Shown here piece by piece: positions 34,580 to 43,491 of a DNA stretch of 53,999 nucleotides. A program made the translations under genes and the position numbers. The first letter of the stretch is position 1, and each line of letters begins with the position of its first letter. Under the pieces are notes generated by a model. It was not told the origin of the DNA. It made no database searches and saw only the letters and a program-made list of their open reading frames with translations. The stretch comes from Bacteroidales bacterium (GTDB lineage Bacteria > Bacteroidota > Bacteroidia > Bacteroidales > PUMT01), in the NCBI GenBank assembly GCA_007133565.1, contig SLMM01000115.1, forward strand, positions 1-53,999, given 5' to 3'.

Positions 34580-36682
34580 CTAGAAGAATTTGTGTCTGTT
34601 ATCCTTCACGTTGGATTCCTCTTTAAGGGCTTCAAACGCATCAAAATTCACCCTTGCCCTTTTGGCACCCGACAGATTCCTCCTTTCGGCATCAATATCT
34701 CTTTCATCAGGAATATGAACTGAGGTCACCTTCAGCACATATACACCATTTTCTCCTTTAACGGGAGATGAGATAATACCGGGCTCGGTGTAGAGGGCAG
34801 TGGCTATAAGCCGTGGTTCAATGCCGGCTCCGGGTACCGAAAATGATGAAAAACGTATATTTTGCGCCTGCTCTGGCTGTGTGTTAAGGTTTGTTGCAAG
34901 CTCCTCAAAATTATCTACTTCCGATATTTGTTCCTCAAGCCTTGAGGCTATAATCTCGCCTTTTCTCTTTCTGATAAGGATTGATTCGATTTGACTGCTT
35001 ACCTCCTCCAGGGGCTGATATCCTTCCTGTCTTACTTTGGTGAGTGCAGCAATAATAAACCTGTCTTCAATTTCGAGAATTGGTGAGATTGAGTTTTCCC
35101 GTGCTTCATATGCCCACCTGACAAGTTCCCTGGCCGATTCAAGTCCGGGAACACCCCTGTCACCAATAAGAACGTTGTTTGCCATACGAATAGAAAGACC
35201 TTCCTCTTCTGCTCCCTCGAGAAATCTTTCGTAGGTGTTGTATTGTCCGGCAAAACGGCTTGCCCTTGTAAATATTCGCTGGTAAGTGGCTGAACTTGGC
35301 GTTACCTCACGTGCAAGCGTTGCATAACGGACTTTTTTCGTCTCCCTGGCGCGATCGGTTACCTGTACAATGTGAAATCCGAACTGGGTCTCAACAATAA
35401 AGAATTCGCCCTGCCTTGCAGAGAATACGGCATCATTGAATTCGGGCACCATCATTCCTTCCGGGAACCACCCAAGGTTTCCGCCTTCAAATCTGGTTCC
35501 CATATCGTCTGAGTATTGCATTGCCATCATCTCGAAATTCTCACCTCTTCTGGCCACTTCCAACAGGCTGTCAGCCCTGTTGCGTGCCTGCTGATAATCC
35601 AGCTCCTGCCCGGGTTGGATAAGTATATGCCTTGCTCTTACCGAGTCAGGAACGAAATTGACCTCAGTAAGGCGTACAAGTTTATAAGTGTTGTCTTCAA
35701 AATATGGACCGTATATGTCGCCGGGACTGCCATTAAAAAGAAAATCCGCTATAGTTTCTGGCAGATCTTCGTAGCTGTGGTTGCGCTGATCGTATGGTAT
35801 ATCAGAATTCAGACTGATAAACTGCCTTACCTCTTCAACTTCAGCGAACTCCTCCTCCATGCTTTCTATCCACTCCCGGGCCTGCAGGTTATCCTCCTCC
35901 GACGGGGTAATGTCAAAGGCCACGTATTCTATGTCTCTTGATGCTGCTTGCCTGAAGTCACTCCTGTTCTGACGGTAATAGCGACGTATATCTGAAGTAG
36001 TTATATTAACCAGGCTGTCGTGTACCGTATTGTAGCGCTGAACAATAAATTCAAAATCGACGCTTTTATTGTTCTCCTCCCATGCATTGTCTGCCTGAAG
36101 CGAAGTGACATACAGTCCTTTGCCAAGCAGGTTGTTGTATTTGGTCATTGCTCTTTCCCTGACTATTTCCCTTTCAACATAAAGCCAGTAGGCACGCTGT
36201 TGTCCGGTCGGGTCCTGGTTCATCGTTCTCAGGAACTGGATGACCGCCGACTGGTCGAAAGTACCGGTTGCGGGATCGGTAAAAAGCTGGCGTACAATGG
36301 GGTGAATATTGGCGCCCTGTATCATGTCAAACAGCTCTTCTGAACTAACCTCTAGCCCCAGTCTCCCGTATTCTTCCTCCATTATGATCTCCCTCAGCAG
36401 CGACTGCCATGCTTCTTCAAGTATCATCTCATGTGTTTCCGTATCAAGTGCAGTCTGCCCTGTGTTTAGCATATAGATCTCTGTAAGCTGATCAACTTTT
36501 TGCTGGAATCTCTCAAATGAAATTGATTTTCCCGCTATTTCGGCTATTTCGAATTGCCTGTTGGTAAACAGTGACGGGCCCGAACCCAGGATGTCTCCAA
36601 GTATGAACGCGAACAAAGCCAGCCCTATCACTACAGTCACCAGCACTCCCGCACGATTTCTGATTTTTTCCAGTGTTGCCAT
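34580..36682 (-). CDS. ppiD: PpiD-like periplasmic peptidyl-prolyl isomerase/foldase
   Basis: The 700-residue protein has one N-terminal membrane anchor (about 13-33, GVLVTVVIGLALFAFILGDIL), a SurA_N/PpiD-type chaperone region (SISFERFQQKVDQLTEIYML, EAWQSLLREIIMEEEY) and a parvulin (PpiC-type) rotamase domain (RARHILIQPGQELD, then GGNLGWFPEGMMVPEFNDAV and FHIVQVTDR). Such proteins assist folding of exported and outer-membrane proteins. The remaining C-terminal part is helical and probably part of the chaperone cradle. It belongs to the envelope block after the TPR gene but is bounded by intrinsic terminators on both sides, so it is probably transcribed on its own. Confidence 0.92.
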   Translation of the reverse strand: MATLEKIRNRAGVLVTVVIGLALFAFILGDILGSGPSLFTNRQFEIAEIAGKSISFERFQQKVDQLTEIYMLNTGQTALDTETHEMILEEAWQSLLREIIMEEEYGRLGLEVSSEELFDMIQGANIHPIVRQLFTDPATGTFDQSAVIQFLRTMNQDPTGQQRAYWLYVEREIVRERAMTKYNNLLGKGLYVTSLQADNAWEENNKSVDFEFIVQRYNTVHDSLVNITTSDIRRYYRQNRSDFRQAASRDIEYVAFDITPSEEDNLQAREWIESMEEEFAEVEEVRQFISLNSDIPYDQRNHSYEDLPETIADFLFNGSPGDIYGPYFEDNTYKLVRLTEVNFVPDSVRARHILIQPGQELDYQQARNRADSLLEVARRGENFEMMAMQYSDDMGTRFEGGNLGWFPEGMMVPEFNDAVFSARQGEFFIVETQFGFHIVQVTDRARETKKVRYATLAREVTPSSATYQRIFTRASRFAGQYNTYERFLEGAEEEGLSIRMANNVLIGDRGVPGLESARELVRWAYEARENSISPILEIEDRFIIAALTKVRQEGYQPLEEVSSQIESILIRKRKGEIIASRLEEQISEVDNFEELATNLNTQPEQAQNIRFSSFSVPGAGIEPRLIATALYTEPGIISSPVKGENGVYVLKVTSVHIPDERDIDAERRNLSGAKRARVNFDAFEALKEESNVKDNRHKFF

Positions 36683-36790
36683 TTGATTGTGTCAGATTAT
36701 ATTTTTTTTCGTTTTTTGAGCTACGAAGATAATAATTTATAAAGTTATAAAAGAGCCGCATTACTATTATTCACCATTCTTAAAGTAAAG

Positions 36791-36823
36791 TATAATAAAA
36801 AGAGCTGCGGTTTCCGGCAGCCC
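36791..36823 (-). terminator. Intrinsic terminator of the TPR gene
   Basis: On the minus strand GGGCTGCCGG-AAA-CCGCAGCTC forms a strong stem (one bulged C, one G-U pair) followed by TTTTTATTAT. It begins 45 bases after the TPR-gene stop codon and precedes ppiD. Confidence 0.7.
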
Positions 36824-36867
36824 TTTCCGTTATGAATACCCGGTATAGGTTTATAAAATGAGGTTTA

Positions 36868-38223
36868 TTACCTTCTTGCCCTTATCCGGGTTGTTTCGTT
36901 TATCCAGCACCCCACGGTATAGGTATCTCCTTCCTGGTAGCCGTGAAAGAATATTGTTTCGTTGTCAGGGAAATAGATCCGGTAGGTTTCGATTAACCTG
37001 TCGGCTTCTGCTGTAAGTGACGGGTCTGCCCTTTTAGCCTCATTGAACCTGTCGACCGCAGCCCAGTATACCGTCCTGTTTTTGAATTCGGCATCTTCTT
37101 CACCGGCAAAACAGTTACTTTCAGATGCGTACAATGTGCCTATGTGGATGTGTGCACGACCCAGTGAGGGGTTTTCATTAAGCGCCTGGCGTGCATACTG
37201 GCGGGAGAGCTGCTTGTCTCTCTTGACCTGGTTGGCAATAATTGCAAGTTCCAGGTAATAGTTTGCACGTTCTTCGGGGTTGTCCTGGATCTCAACAGCC
37301 TCCGTGAGGTACTCTACTACCTTTTCGTCATTGTTCCTTGCCCTGTACATGGCCGAGATACTTATGGCCGACTGCGGGGTTGGATCCAGGACATAAAGCT
37401 TTTCCGAAATTGCAAGATAGAGGTCAGAGTCAGTACACCCGGCATTGGTTAGCATGTCATTGACCTTGTTGAGAAGGTCTACGTCCTCAGGTGAAGCATA
37501 TACCTGGTCTGAAAACAGTTCAATCAGTGCATCACAGTCTGCCGCACCGCTGTCGGCAAACAGGCCTTCTACCATTTCACGTGCCTGGATAAGCTGGTCG
37601 CTCTGTGATTTCTCAAGTGCCTTGTCAATAACTTCAGTAAGCCAGGTATAGGTCTCAATTACATGCTCGCTGTCAACCAATCCGGAAGCATATTTTCCGA
37701 CGGTTACCGTCATATAGGTTGCAATAACAGCCTGTGAAGGGTCATTGCCCGACAGCCTGATCGATTCGGTCAGTGCCTCATAGCCCTGGCCTGCCTCATT
37801 AATATTACGGTTGTGCCTGAAATAAAATAACCCTTTTCTGCCCAGCACATTGCCCGGATCACCAAAATTGGAGCCTTCATAAGCCTCCATCCTCTTGTCG
37901 AACATCATCATTGCCGTATCCAGATATGCGTTCCTTACTTCTTCGGTTTCGGCAGTTTCGATCATATGGCTGAGTATGGTCTCTCCCCAGATATAGATGT
38001 TCCTGGACGATCTTGGAAACTCATCAATGAGCAATCTCCAGAAATCCATTGCATCTTCGTAATTCTGCTGCCTGTAACGATCGCCAAAGAGAGAGATGTT
38101 TCTAAGTGCCCTGATGCTGTCCTCCGGTGTTTCACCAAACCTGCCCGGTTGTGCCAGGGCATCAGCCTGGCCTGACATTGCCAGGAGCAGGACCACCATA
38201 CCTTTGATCATTAAATTTCTCAT
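36868..38223 (-). CDS. Exported tetratricopeptide-repeat protein
   Basis: The 451-residue protein has a signal peptide (MRNLMIKGMVVLLLAMSGQA, cut near ALAQ). The body is helical, with TPR-like units such as NYEDAMDFWRLLIDEFPRSS, GQGYEALTESIRLSG and SRQYARQALNENPSLGRAHI, and four cysteines in the C-terminal half. It probably acts as a periplasmic scaffold; no enzymatic motif is visible. A similar TPR protein is common in this gene neighbourhood in Bacteroidota, near lptC and ppiD, which hints at an envelope-assembly task (inference). It has its own promoter at 38264-38296 and a terminator after it. Confidence 0.75.
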   Translation of the reverse strand: MRNLMIKGMVVLLLAMSGQADALAQPGRFGETPEDSIRALRNISLFGDRYRQQNYEDAMDFWRLLIDEFPRSSRNIYIWGETILSHMIETAETEEVRNAYLDTAMMMFDKRMEAYEGSNFGDPGNVLGRKGLFYFRHNRNINEAGQGYEALTESIRLSGNDPSQAVIATYMTVTVGKYASGLVDSEHVIETYTWLTEVIDKALEKSQSDQLIQAREMVEGLFADSGAADCDALIELFSDQVYASPEDVDLLNKVNDMLTNAGCTDSDLYLAISEKLYVLDPTPQSAISISAMYRARNNDEKVVEYLTEAVEIQDNPEERANYYLELAIIANQVKRDKQLSRQYARQALNENPSLGRAHIHIGTLYASESNCFAGEEDAEFKNRTVYWAAVDRFNEAKRADPSLTAEADRLIETYRIYFPDNETIFFHGYQEGDTYTVGCWINETTRIRARR

Positions 38224-38263
38224 GGTTCTATATTATTGAATTAAAATTTCCGGAAAATTGCGA

Positions 38264-38296
38264 CAAATATAAAAATCTATATTAAAAATTAACAAA
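38264..38296 (-). promoter_or_regulatory. Promoter of the TPR gene
   Basis: Minus-strand TTTG (38296-38293) and TATATTTG (38271-38264) are 21 bases apart and match the Bacteroidota consensus. The start codon lies about 40 bases downstream. Confidence 0.6.
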
Positions 38297-38440
38297 TCTT
38301 CTGGTTATTTATTACATCATATACTATTTGTACTTTTCCCTACAGAAAAATCATCAAAACCTGTGCCAAAGAGTTGCCTGTATATCGGTTTGCAATTCTA
38401 GTATATTGCATGACAATTTGTTACTGAACTGTTTTTAATA

Positions 38441-38472
38441 CAAAGGTACAACTATTGCGTTAGTTTTGCAAT
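38441..38472 (-). promoter_or_regulatory. Second, distal promoter-like element upstream of the TPR gene
   Basis: Minus-strand ATTG (38472-38469) and TACCTTTG (38448-38441) are 20 bases apart. It would start a transcript with a leader of more than 200 bases before the TPR gene. The 307-base gap 38224-38530 holds these two promoters; I saw no gene, terminator or riboswitch in it. Confidence 0.4.
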
Positions 38473-38530
38473 ATATCCAGCGGGAAATTTTCTCTTTTTT
38501 GGCATATCAACCCAATAATAACCCGGATTG

Positions 38531-39805
38531 TCAATCTTTTTCTTCTTCTTTTTCCAGTTTAAGGTTAACAAGTTCAATCCTTGTCTTGCTCATTTTAAGG
38601 ATCTCGAATGTAAAGGGTGCGATTACCAGTTTCTGGTTTGTTTTGGGAATGCTTTCATAATGGTAGATAATAAATCCAGCAAGTGTTTCGTAGTCATCCG
38701 TCTTTGGGATGCCCAGGTTGTATTTGTCGTTGAGGTAATCTGTCTCAAACCTTCCCGAGAAAATGAACTCATTATCGGATAGCTGTTTCTCTTCAAGATC
38801 TACGGTATCATGTTCGTCTTCTATCTCGCCGAATATCTCTTCCATTATATCCTCAATGGTTACCATTCCTGCTGTTCCACCGAATTCATCCACTACTACT
38901 GCAACACTCTTCTTCTCCTTGATAAAGAGGGATAGCAATTTGTGAGCTACCATTGTCTCAGGTACTATAATGATGCGATTGAGCATAGACCTGATGCTTT
39001 TGGGGTTCTTGAAGAAATCTTTCGAATTTATGTACCCGATGATGTTGTCGATTGTGTTCTTGTATATGAGTATCCTTGCATAACCAGTCTCAATAAAACT
39101 TTGCTTGACCTCTTCTATAGGCGTATTTATTTCGAATGCTGCAATCTCGGGCCTCGGGACCATGCACTCGCGCAATTTGACCGTAGAAAAGTCCAGCGCG
39201 TTCTGAAAAAGTTTGATATCATTCCTGAGGTTATCCTCTTCCTCCATTTCAATCCGGCTCTCCCTGACAAAATGATCCAGGTCCACCTTTCCAAATACGT
39301 TTCTTTTGTCATCTTCTGATACGTCTGTGCCCAGCATGTATTTCATCAAAAAATTGCCAATACCTATAATGCTTTTACTTACCGGATAAAGAACTATATA
39401 AAAGAACATTACCGGGAATGACAATGCATTTAGCACAAGATTTGGCTTAAGCCTGAATATGGCCTTTGGCAGGAATTCGGCAGTGATAAGTATCACAATG
39501 GTGGCAATGACGGTTTGTATTATAAAAACGGTAAAGTCTGATGCTATGAACCGGTGTATCTGTGGCTCAAGCACAACTGCCATTGTTATTCCATAAACAA
39601 CCAGGGCTATATTGTTTCCCACAAGCATGGTGGCGATATACTGGCCGGGATTTTTTGCAAAGAGAGATGTAACTCTTGATGTGAAGGTGCCCTGTTTCTT
39701 TTCAAGTTCGAGCCTGAGCTTGTTTGCTGATATGAATGCGATCTCCATGCCTGAGAAGAAGGCCGAGAACAGAAGGCTTACCAGGATGACTGCCAATGCA
39801 CTCAT
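38531..39805 (-). CDS. GldE-like CNNM/CBS-domain membrane protein
   Basis: The 424-residue protein has an N-terminal DUF21/CNNM membrane domain (about 1-150, several hydrophobic segments, LLFSAFFSGMEIAFISANKL), a CBS-domain pair (about 195-320, including MVPRPEIAAFEINTPIEEV and VAVVVDEFGGTAGMVTIEDI) and a C-terminal CorC/HlyC domain. Relatives include magnesium/cobalt efflux proteins and GldE, a gliding-motility-linked protein of Bacteroidota. The DUF21-CBS-CorC order is clear, the physiological role is not. It follows a small membrane protein gene after 10 bases and is the last gene of the coaX-to-GldE run before a 307-base gap. Confidence 0.85.
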   Translation of the reverse strand: MSALAVILVSLLFSAFFSGMEIAFISANKLRLELEKKQGTFTSRVTSLFAKNPGQYIATMLVGNNIALVVYGITMAVVLEPQIHRFIASDFTVFIIQTVIATIVILITAEFLPKAIFRLKPNLVLNALSFPVMFFYIVLYPVSKSIIGIGNFLMKYMLGTDVSEDDKRNVFGKVDLDHFVRESRIEMEEEDNLRNDIKLFQNALDFSTVKLRECMVPRPEIAAFEINTPIEEVKQSFIETGYARILIYKNTIDNIIGYINSKDFFKNPKSIRSMLNRIIIVPETMVAHKLLSLFIKEKKSVAVVVDEFGGTAGMVTIEDIMEEIFGEIEDEHDTVDLEEKQLSDNEFIFSGRFETDYLNDKYNLGIPKTDDYETLAGFIIYHYESIPKTNQKLVIAPFTFEILKMSKTRIELVNLKLEKEEEKD

Positions 39806-39815
39806 GGGATAAGTA

Positions 39816-40004
39816 CTAATCTTTGCGGGATTTTCTGAGGTTTCTTCTGTAAATATACATTAAAAGTGATACAAACATGATCACAAAAAACATAATGCTC
39901 TCTGAAAAGCCTGCCTGATGCCAGTTATATATCCCGGCCAAAAGGCTTAGCCCCGCAAGACTGAGCCACACCAGCTCAAGTATATGAATAATGCTCCTTT
40001 GCAT
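39816..40004 (-). CDS. Small two-helix membrane protein
   Basis: The 62-residue protein has two probable membrane segments (about 8-26 and 34-51) and a basic C-terminal tail (YRRNLRKSRKD), so both ends probably face the cytoplasm. It is unlikely to be a shadow because the frame lies snugly between lptC and the GldE-like gene (41 and 10 bases away) and nothing else is encoded there. Similar small proteins often stand at this spot in Bacteroidota. I cannot assign a function. Confidence 0.65.
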   Translation of the reverse strand: MQRSIIHILELVWLSLAGLSLLAGIYNWHQAGFSESIMFFVIMFVSLLMYIYRRNLRKSRKD

Positions 40005-40045
40005 ATTGTTTTTTCTCAGTGTTGTAAGTTATAAATACGGTCAGG

Positions 40046-40636
40046 TTAATCGTCATCTATATAAATTGTTCCCTGGATCTTTTTGATTTTCCACCGGGTA
40101 AAAGTCTCATCAGCTTCAAATCCTTCACCCATTATCACTTCATTAGGCCGTGTCACCCTTACATAGCTTTCTGAATAGATGGTCCTGTTCCTTTCATCCC
40201 AGAAAAGCTGTTCAGTATTAAGGATCTCGCCCGCCTGGTTGATGACCACCACGCTGTCCTTGGCCTCCCACAGGTCCTTTTCGGCGTAATATATGGCATA
40301 CCTGCTTTCAAGCTGTGATTCAACATTGCCTTCCCTGTCAAAAAATTCGGCGAAAACACCTGAGGGAAATTCAGTATAGTCTTTATTAAGTGTTGAATAC
40401 CTGTGTATTTCAGGTGCCTGAATACTGAGGCGCAGCCTGGCTGAATCGGTATACCTTATTTCGGCATTTATCATCGACTGGCTGGGCATAAGAGTATCCT
40501 GGGATAACGCTTTGATCACCTCGATATCATTTTCACAGGAAAGAATTGCAATACATACCGACACGGTAAATAATGCCCTGATTGCCGCATTGCAAATAGT
40601 ACCTGTTCCGGTTGCTCTCAATGTCTCAGTTTTCAT
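40046..40636 (-). CDS. lptC: LPS transport protein LptC (lipoprotein type)
   Basis: LptC is the inner-membrane/periplasmic link between the LptBFG extractor and the LptA bridge in lipopolysaccharide export. The 196-residue protein starts with a hydrophobic segment ending in a lipobox-like AILSC (Cys34), so it may be lipid-anchored rather than membrane-spanning, as often seen in Bacteroidota. The mature part contains AEIRYTDSARLRLSIQAPEI, YTEFPSGVFAEFFDREGNVE, and YAEKDLWEAKDSVVVINQAGEI followed by ERNRTIYSE, the repeated short strands of the LptC/OstA fold. lptA and lptBFG are not in the window. Confidence 0.85.
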   Translation of the reverse strand: MKTETLRATGTGTICNAAIRALFTVSVCIAILSCENDIEVIKALSQDTLMPSQSMINAEIRYTDSARLRLSIQAPEIHRYSTLNKDYTEFPSGVFAEFFDREGNVESQLESRYAIYYAEKDLWEAKDSVVVINQAGEILNTEQLFWDERNRTIYSESYVRVTRPNEVIMGEGFEADETFTRWKIKKIQGTIYIDDD

Positions 40637-40726
40637 TTGTTCTTTCCTGTAATCTGCGGCCTGGAGTTATCCTGTTTACCGGGGCCGGGATCATTCAGCC
40701 GCAGGACTGACAAGGGTTGTTACTCG

Positions 40727-41995
40727 CTATTCATACCTTCGCTGGTGGAACCAGAAATCGTAAAGCGAAAGGCTGATGTTGAACATTATGTAGTTTTCCT
40801 GGATCAGGTTGAAATCTCTTGTTCCCCTTCGGCCGATGTCAACAGAAAAGTTAAATGTTGAACGTGTGTTGCCATATGGTATACCCATACCGATTGTAAT
40901 ACCATAGTCCTTCAACTGGTGGCCCCTGAGCTTGAGGTAGGTGTCTGTGTAATGGAAGCCCAGGCGATAGTGGACCCTTCTCCAGATGCTTCTGAAGTCA
41001 GTGTAATCGGGTGTATATTGCGCACCTATATTGAATGATGCACTGTTCGCCAGCGAATCCTGCTGCTGATCCAGAAAACTGGTTTCAGCCCATTGATGGA
41101 TACTGTAATCGGCTCCCACAAGGAACTTGTTATCTCTTCCGAAAGTAAAACCTGCCCCGTACCTGGCAGGAAGCTCAATATGGCTTGCAGCGGCTACGTA
41201 ATTGTGCACGGTATCCCTTGCCTGACCGGCTGCTGTTGTTAACTCATTAATTATTAGCCAGTCCTGATCAGTTTTCAGTGGGGTTTTGTTTTCGTATATC
41301 ATTCCAAGGGTAAAACGATAGTCTTCCAATATCCTGGTCGAGTATTGCATTCCATAACGGAAATGGAGATCTCCTACGATCGCCCTGGATTTGCTTCTGA
41401 CAGAAAAAGTTCTGTCAGATTCAGGAAAGATCAATTCCCTGGATTGGTTCAGCGCTCCGAACATATAGGAAATGTTTACCCCGGCAGAAAGGTTGTCTGT
41501 TATCCTGACTGCATTACCCAGGAAAAACTGGTTAATGCCACCGGATCCTTCATAATAATGCTCTGACTGCTCGGCCAGGTCAACATCAATAATCTTGTAG
41601 CCCATCTGACTGTAAGGAACCAGCCCTATATTTGTTTTCCACCATTTCGAAACAGGAAACCCTATTGCCAGGTGGCTCAGGGTTATATTGTTTACATTGT
41701 GTGTTCCTTCAGATCCTCTTAGCTGCATGGTGTTGCCCGCTACTCCGGTTGAGAATATAAATGACATGGTGTCCTGCACGCCTGCTGCTGCCGGGTTCAT
41801 ATAATTTATATGATTAGCTTCCCTGAGGCCGTAGCCAATTCCCCCCATGCCCTGGTTACGCCCAAACCCTTCTCTTGCTATGTCTCCTATTCCAAAACGT
41901 GAATAGGGCGAGTAGGAGTTGTTTTGTGCCTGAACTCCCGTGAAAATTATAAAAGCAGAAAAAACCAGTATAAAATATTTACTTTTTGCTGACAT
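40727..41995 (-). CDS. Outer-membrane beta-barrel protein, FadL/PorV-like
   Basis: The 422-residue protein has a signal peptide (residues 1-23, cut near VQAQ) and starts the mature chain NNSYSPYSRFGIGDIAREGF. The sequence is rich in alternating aromatic strands and ends YDFWFHQRRYE, compatible with a barrel. The pattern (GLREANHINYMNPAA, then GIGYGLREA) recalls the OMPP1/FadL and PorV-type outer-membrane proteins, but no specific substrate can be inferred. Its start overlaps coaX by 17 bases, so the two are translationally coupled, an odd pairing of cofactor synthesis with an envelope protein that is nevertheless typical of Bacteroidales. Confidence 0.75.
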   Translation of the reverse strand: MSAKSKYFILVFSAFIIFTGVQAQNNSYSPYSRFGIGDIAREGFGRNQGMGGIGYGLREANHINYMNPAAAGVQDTMSFIFSTGVAGNTMQLRGSEGTHNVNNITLSHLAIGFPVSKWWKTNIGLVPYSQMGYKIIDVDLAEQSEHYYEGSGGINQFFLGNAVRITDNLSAGVNISYMFGALNQSRELIFPESDRTFSVRSKSRAIVGDLHFRYGMQYSTRILEDYRFTLGMIYENKTPLKTDQDWLIINELTTAAGQARDTVHNYVAAASHIELPARYGAGFTFGRDNKFLVGADYSIHQWAETSFLDQQQDSLANSASFNIGAQYTPDYTDFRSIWRRVHYRLGFHYTDTYLKLRGHQLKDYGITIGMGIPYGNTRSTFNFSVDIGRRGTRDFNLIQENYIMFNISLSLYDFWFHQRRYE

Positions 41996-42713
41996 TGTAT
42001 TTTAATATTGTATTTAACCCTGTAAATATCAGGTCAGGATCTACAAAGATGGTGCTTTTTACCTTTTTATCAAAGTATCCTGCATCTCCGCCGGTAAAAA
42101 TTACTACCGGATCACTGAACTTTTTGCCTATTATCCTTATGTAAGATTCAATTTCAAAAAGAATTCCATTCATCACTCCCCACGCAATAGCATCTTCGGT
42201 GTTTCGGGCTATAAGCCCTGTTTCATGACCCGGGCCAACCAGCGGGAGCCTGTCTGTAAATTCGTTCAGAGCTTTGAACCTCATGGTTATTCCCGGGGAT
42301 ATGTTACCACCCAGGTATCTTCCCTTTTTATCTACGACGTCGATTGTAACAGCCGTTCCGGCATCAATTACCAGAACGTTTCTGCCAGGGAATTTATTAT
42401 GGGCACCTGTAATAGCTGCCAGCCGGTCCTTACCCAGTGTCTCTCTGGAATGGTATAGGTTTTTAACCGGAACAGCCGTGTTATTGTCCATTACAAGTAC
42501 AAACGGAAAGCTCTCCCTGAGCTGTCTTTCAATTGAACAGGTTCCTGCTCTGACCGAACACATAATAACGTTTTGGATTCCAGGCCATCCGGATTTAATT
42601 TTATTTATTTCTTCAACCTCCGTACCGGTCCACCTGCTCCTCACGGCTATGTCCCCACCCCGGAACAGGGCAGACTTCACTCCCGAGTTGCCAATATCAA
42701 TGCAGAGGTTCAT
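41979..42713 (-). CDS. coaX: Type III pantothenate kinase
   Basis: CoaX phosphorylates pantothenate, the first step of coenzyme A synthesis, and is insensitive to CoA feedback. The 244-residue protein shows the ASKHA phosphate loop MNLCIDIGNSGVKSALF at the N-terminus, TLGKDRLAAITGAH (GxDR motif), VLVIDAGTAVTIDVVD, GGNISPGITMRFKAL and the C-terminal IFTGGDA, all of the type III family. It is the first gene of the minus-strand envelope block and is divergent from the small porin-like gene at 42999. The 285 bases between their starts contain one clear -7 element for the rightward gene. Confidence 0.95.
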   Translation of the reverse strand: MNLCIDIGNSGVKSALFRGGDIAVRSRWTGTEVEEINKIKSGWPGIQNVIMCSVRAGTCSIERQLRESFPFVLVMDNNTAVPVKNLYHSRETLGKDRLAAITGAHNKFPGRNVLVIDAGTAVTIDVVDKKGRYLGGNISPGITMRFKALNEFTDRLPLVGPGHETGLIARNTEDAIAWGVMNGILFEIESYIRIIGKKFSDPVVIFTGGDAGYFDKKVKSTIFVDPDLIFTGLNTILKYNVSKK

Positions 42714-42871
42714 AAATAAATCAATATAGTTAAATCACTGGTCAAAATGTTGAAGATCCTGTCATTGCCGGTTAATCTGCATAAAGCAGGTTAATTAAGC
42801 TAATAATTCAATTCCGATGGAACCCCGGATAAACGAATCCACAAAAATATAAAGTTATACTTAAATTTTTA

Positions 42872-42879
42872 TACTTTTG
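42872..42879 (+). promoter_or_regulatory. Putative promoter -7 element of the small porin-like gene
   Basis: TACTTTTG is an exact TAnnTTTG match. It would give a leader of about 110 bases before the ATG at 42999. A clear -33 element was not seen. Confidence 0.4.
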
Positions 42880-42998
42880 CCTTTTCTGCCGGAGCCCGCG
42901 GCTATTGAGGCAGGTGCGAAGAGGTTCAGACACCAGGTGAACAGGAAGTCAAAGGAAGCGGTTTAATGGCAAACCACAAAATTATTAACGATAAAAAA

Positions 42999-43487
42999 AT
43001 GATCATGAAGAAGCGGTTTTTATTATTGGCAGCGGTTATTACCCTGATTGCCGGTTCGGCCCCGGCATCCTACGGCCAACTTTACGATACCGGTATCGGT
43101 GCAAGACTCGGTTTTTTCAACGGGCTGACTGTAAAGCATTTTTTGCAGGAGGATCGGGCAATTGAGGGAATACTTTCAAGCAGTGTAAGATGGCAGGGGT
43201 TAATAGTAACCGGTCTTTATGAATTCCAGCGTCCATTCCCTGATGTTGACAACCTGGAGTGGTTTTTCGGAGGAGGTGTACATGTTGGTGTCTTCCAGGA
43301 AGGCAGGTACCGGGATACTGATGTAACCAGCCTTGTAGGAATCAGCCTTATTGCTGGTGTTGAGTATACATTCGAAGAGTTTCCTTTTTCGGTCAGCCTT
43401 GACTGGAAACCGGCCTTTAACATCCTGGGCCGGTATGACTGGTGGGGTGACCAGGTTGCCTTGTCGGTAAGATATACTCTCAGGTGA
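42999..43487 (+). CDS. Small exported porin-like protein
   Basis: The 162-residue protein starts MIMKKRFLLLAAVITLIAGS, a signal peptide cut near ASYGQ, and then has short alternating strands (YDTGIGARLGFFNGLTVKHF, GLIVTGLYEFQRPF, WFFGGGVHVGVF, GVEYTFEEFPFSVSLDWKPA) ending in QVALSVRYTLR. This looks like a small eight-stranded outer-membrane barrel of the OmpA/OmpX-like kind, with a terminal residue pattern suited to barrel assembly. The ATG at 42999 was chosen because the signal peptide begins there; the longer frame from 42966 adds a polar, unlikely N-terminus. It is convergent with the YD-rich protein, with only four bases between stop codons. Confidence 0.7.
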   Translation: MIMKKRFLLLAAVITLIAGSAPASYGQLYDTGIGARLGFFNGLTVKHFLQEDRAIEGILSSSVRWQGLIVTGLYEFQRPFPDVDNLEWFFGGGVHVGVFQEGRYRDTDVTSLVGISLIAGVEYTFEEFPFSVSLDWKPAFNILGRYDWWGDQVALSVRYTLR

Positions 43488-43491
43488 CACT

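Noticed and set aside
42966-42998. Longer start for the small porin-like gene
   Set aside because: The added residues (MANHKIINDKK) are polar and would displace the signal peptide; the ATG at 42999 starts a good signal sequence.
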